NCBI GenBank assembly: GCA_002369155.1
Contig: DFEM01000161.1
Span: 1 to 5,864, forward strand
Direction: 5' to 3'
Source: Lachnospiraceae bacterium UBA3802
GTDB taxonomy: Bacteria; Bacillota; Clostridia; Lachnospirales; Lachnospiraceae
DNA length: 5,864 bases
Of the stretch, positions 5,428 to 5,864 are shown piece by piece (the stretch's first letter is position 1; each line of letters starts with the position of its first letter). Made by a program: the position numbers and the translations under genes. The notes beneath the pieces were generated by a model that was not told the DNA's origin, searched no databases, and saw only the letters and a list, made by a program, of their open reading frames with translations.

Positions 5428-5864
5428 CTATCTCACAGGACAAATCATCTGAAGGTCAAATGGTTCTTCTTCAGCAATTTCTTTTATGGGATTACTTGCC
5501 AGGTCACTTCCCATTGCTCTGTAAAATGCGATCGTCTCCTCAGAAGAACAGGCAGATATGTACAAAGCCTCTGCACCGGCTTTTCTTGCTTCCTCTTTTC
5601 CTGCCTCAAATAGTTTTCTGCCAACGCCTTGTCCTCTGCATTCAGAAGATACCTGCATCATATCAAGGATCATGTATGGACCACTAAGTTTCCTTAATAG
5701 ACCTATAAAGCCGACCACTTTATCATTTTCCAATGCAATATATGTAATATATTCATCACCGCATATTTTCTTTGCTACAGAACGCTTTTTGTTAAGGTCC
5801 CAATCTTCAGTATATTTGCATTCTACTAATGCATATTCTCCGTCTATTATGCGATATACCTTAT
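5428..5864 (-). CDS. GNAT-family N-acetyltransferase, N-terminus cut by window edge
   Basis: The last 144 residues of a GNAT acetyltransferase; the frame is open through the right edge, so the real start lies outside. Motif A is at residues 70-88 of the visible part (QVSSECRGQGVGRKLFEAG), with the classic R-G-x-G-x-G loop RGQGVG at 76-81. The following LYISACSSEETIAFYRAMG (100-118) is a very characteristic motif B segment of a Firmicutes subfamily, with the tyrosine in AFYRAMG as the probable general acid. The C-terminus EEEPFDLQMI looks natural, not truncated. A TTG at 5733 lies in frame, but the translation upstream of it (for example DEYITYIALEN) clearly continues the domain, so it is not the start. 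A terminator follows the gene. This is a transcription unit separate from the padR-to-left-edge run. Substrate is unknown. Confidence 0.9.
   Translation of the reverse strand, partial: KVYRIIDGEYALVECKYTEDWDLNKKRSVAKKICGDEYITYIALENDKVVGFIGLLRKLSGPYMILDMMQVSSECRGQGVGRKLFEAGKEEARKAGAEALYISACSSEETIAFYRAMGSDLASNPIKEIAEEEPFDLQMICPVR

Noticed and set aside
5428..5733. TTG at 5733 as start of a 101-residue short GNAT
   Set aside because: The frame continues upstream to the window edge with plausible GNAT strand sequence, so the TTG is an internal leucine codon.

Overview
The window is AT-rich and compactly coded, with strong AAAGGAGG-type ribosome binding sites. It looks like a chromosomal accessory stretch of a low-GC Gram-positive bacterium of the Clostridia, most plausibly a Lachnospiraceae-like gut or rumen anaerobe. 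That placement rests on composition, ribosome-site style, a lipoprotein signal and gene types, not on a marker gene. I saw no rRNA, tRNA, CRISPR array, insertion sequence, integrase or prophage gene.

Layout: the left 4.5 kb is one long run of minus-strand genes. In transcription order (right to left) they are a PadR-family regulator (4479-3946); a membrane-anchored alpha/beta hydrolase that overlaps it by ATGA; a flavodoxin-fold NAD(P)H oxidoreductase fused to a small C-terminal domain usually seen as a free protein (3052-2126); a RimJ/RimL-type GNAT acetyltransferase (2069-1533); a second GNAT with a GGPPGY loop (1462-1016); a SAP-domain protein (980-360); and a third GNAT cut by the left edge (340-1). 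No intrinsic terminator is visible between any of them. A good extended -10 promoter lies just before the oxidoreductase, so the run is probably two overlapping units: padR-hydrolase, and oxidoreductase-GNAT-GNAT-SAP-GNAT.

To the right, a 219-bp divergent region carries TGATATATCA-type palindromes close to the PadR start, probably its own operator and promoter, and a terminator-like hairpin. Beyond it a lone plus-strand lipoprotein gene (4699-5259) is transcribed toward a fourth, unrelated GNAT (5428 to the right edge, minus strand). A clear minus-strand intrinsic terminator sits between these convergent genes.

How they work together: PadR proteins are typically ligand-responsive repressors, so the padR-hydrolase pair looks like a self-regulated response to a small molecule or envelope stress. 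The oxidoreductase and acetyltransferases are all small-molecule or protein modification enzymes, which fits a detoxification or stress gene neighbourhood, but no shared substrate can be read from the sequence. The most unusual items are the oxidoreductase fusion, the cluster of four mutually dissimilar GNATs, and a PadR-operator-like motif recurring at the fusion-gene promoter.
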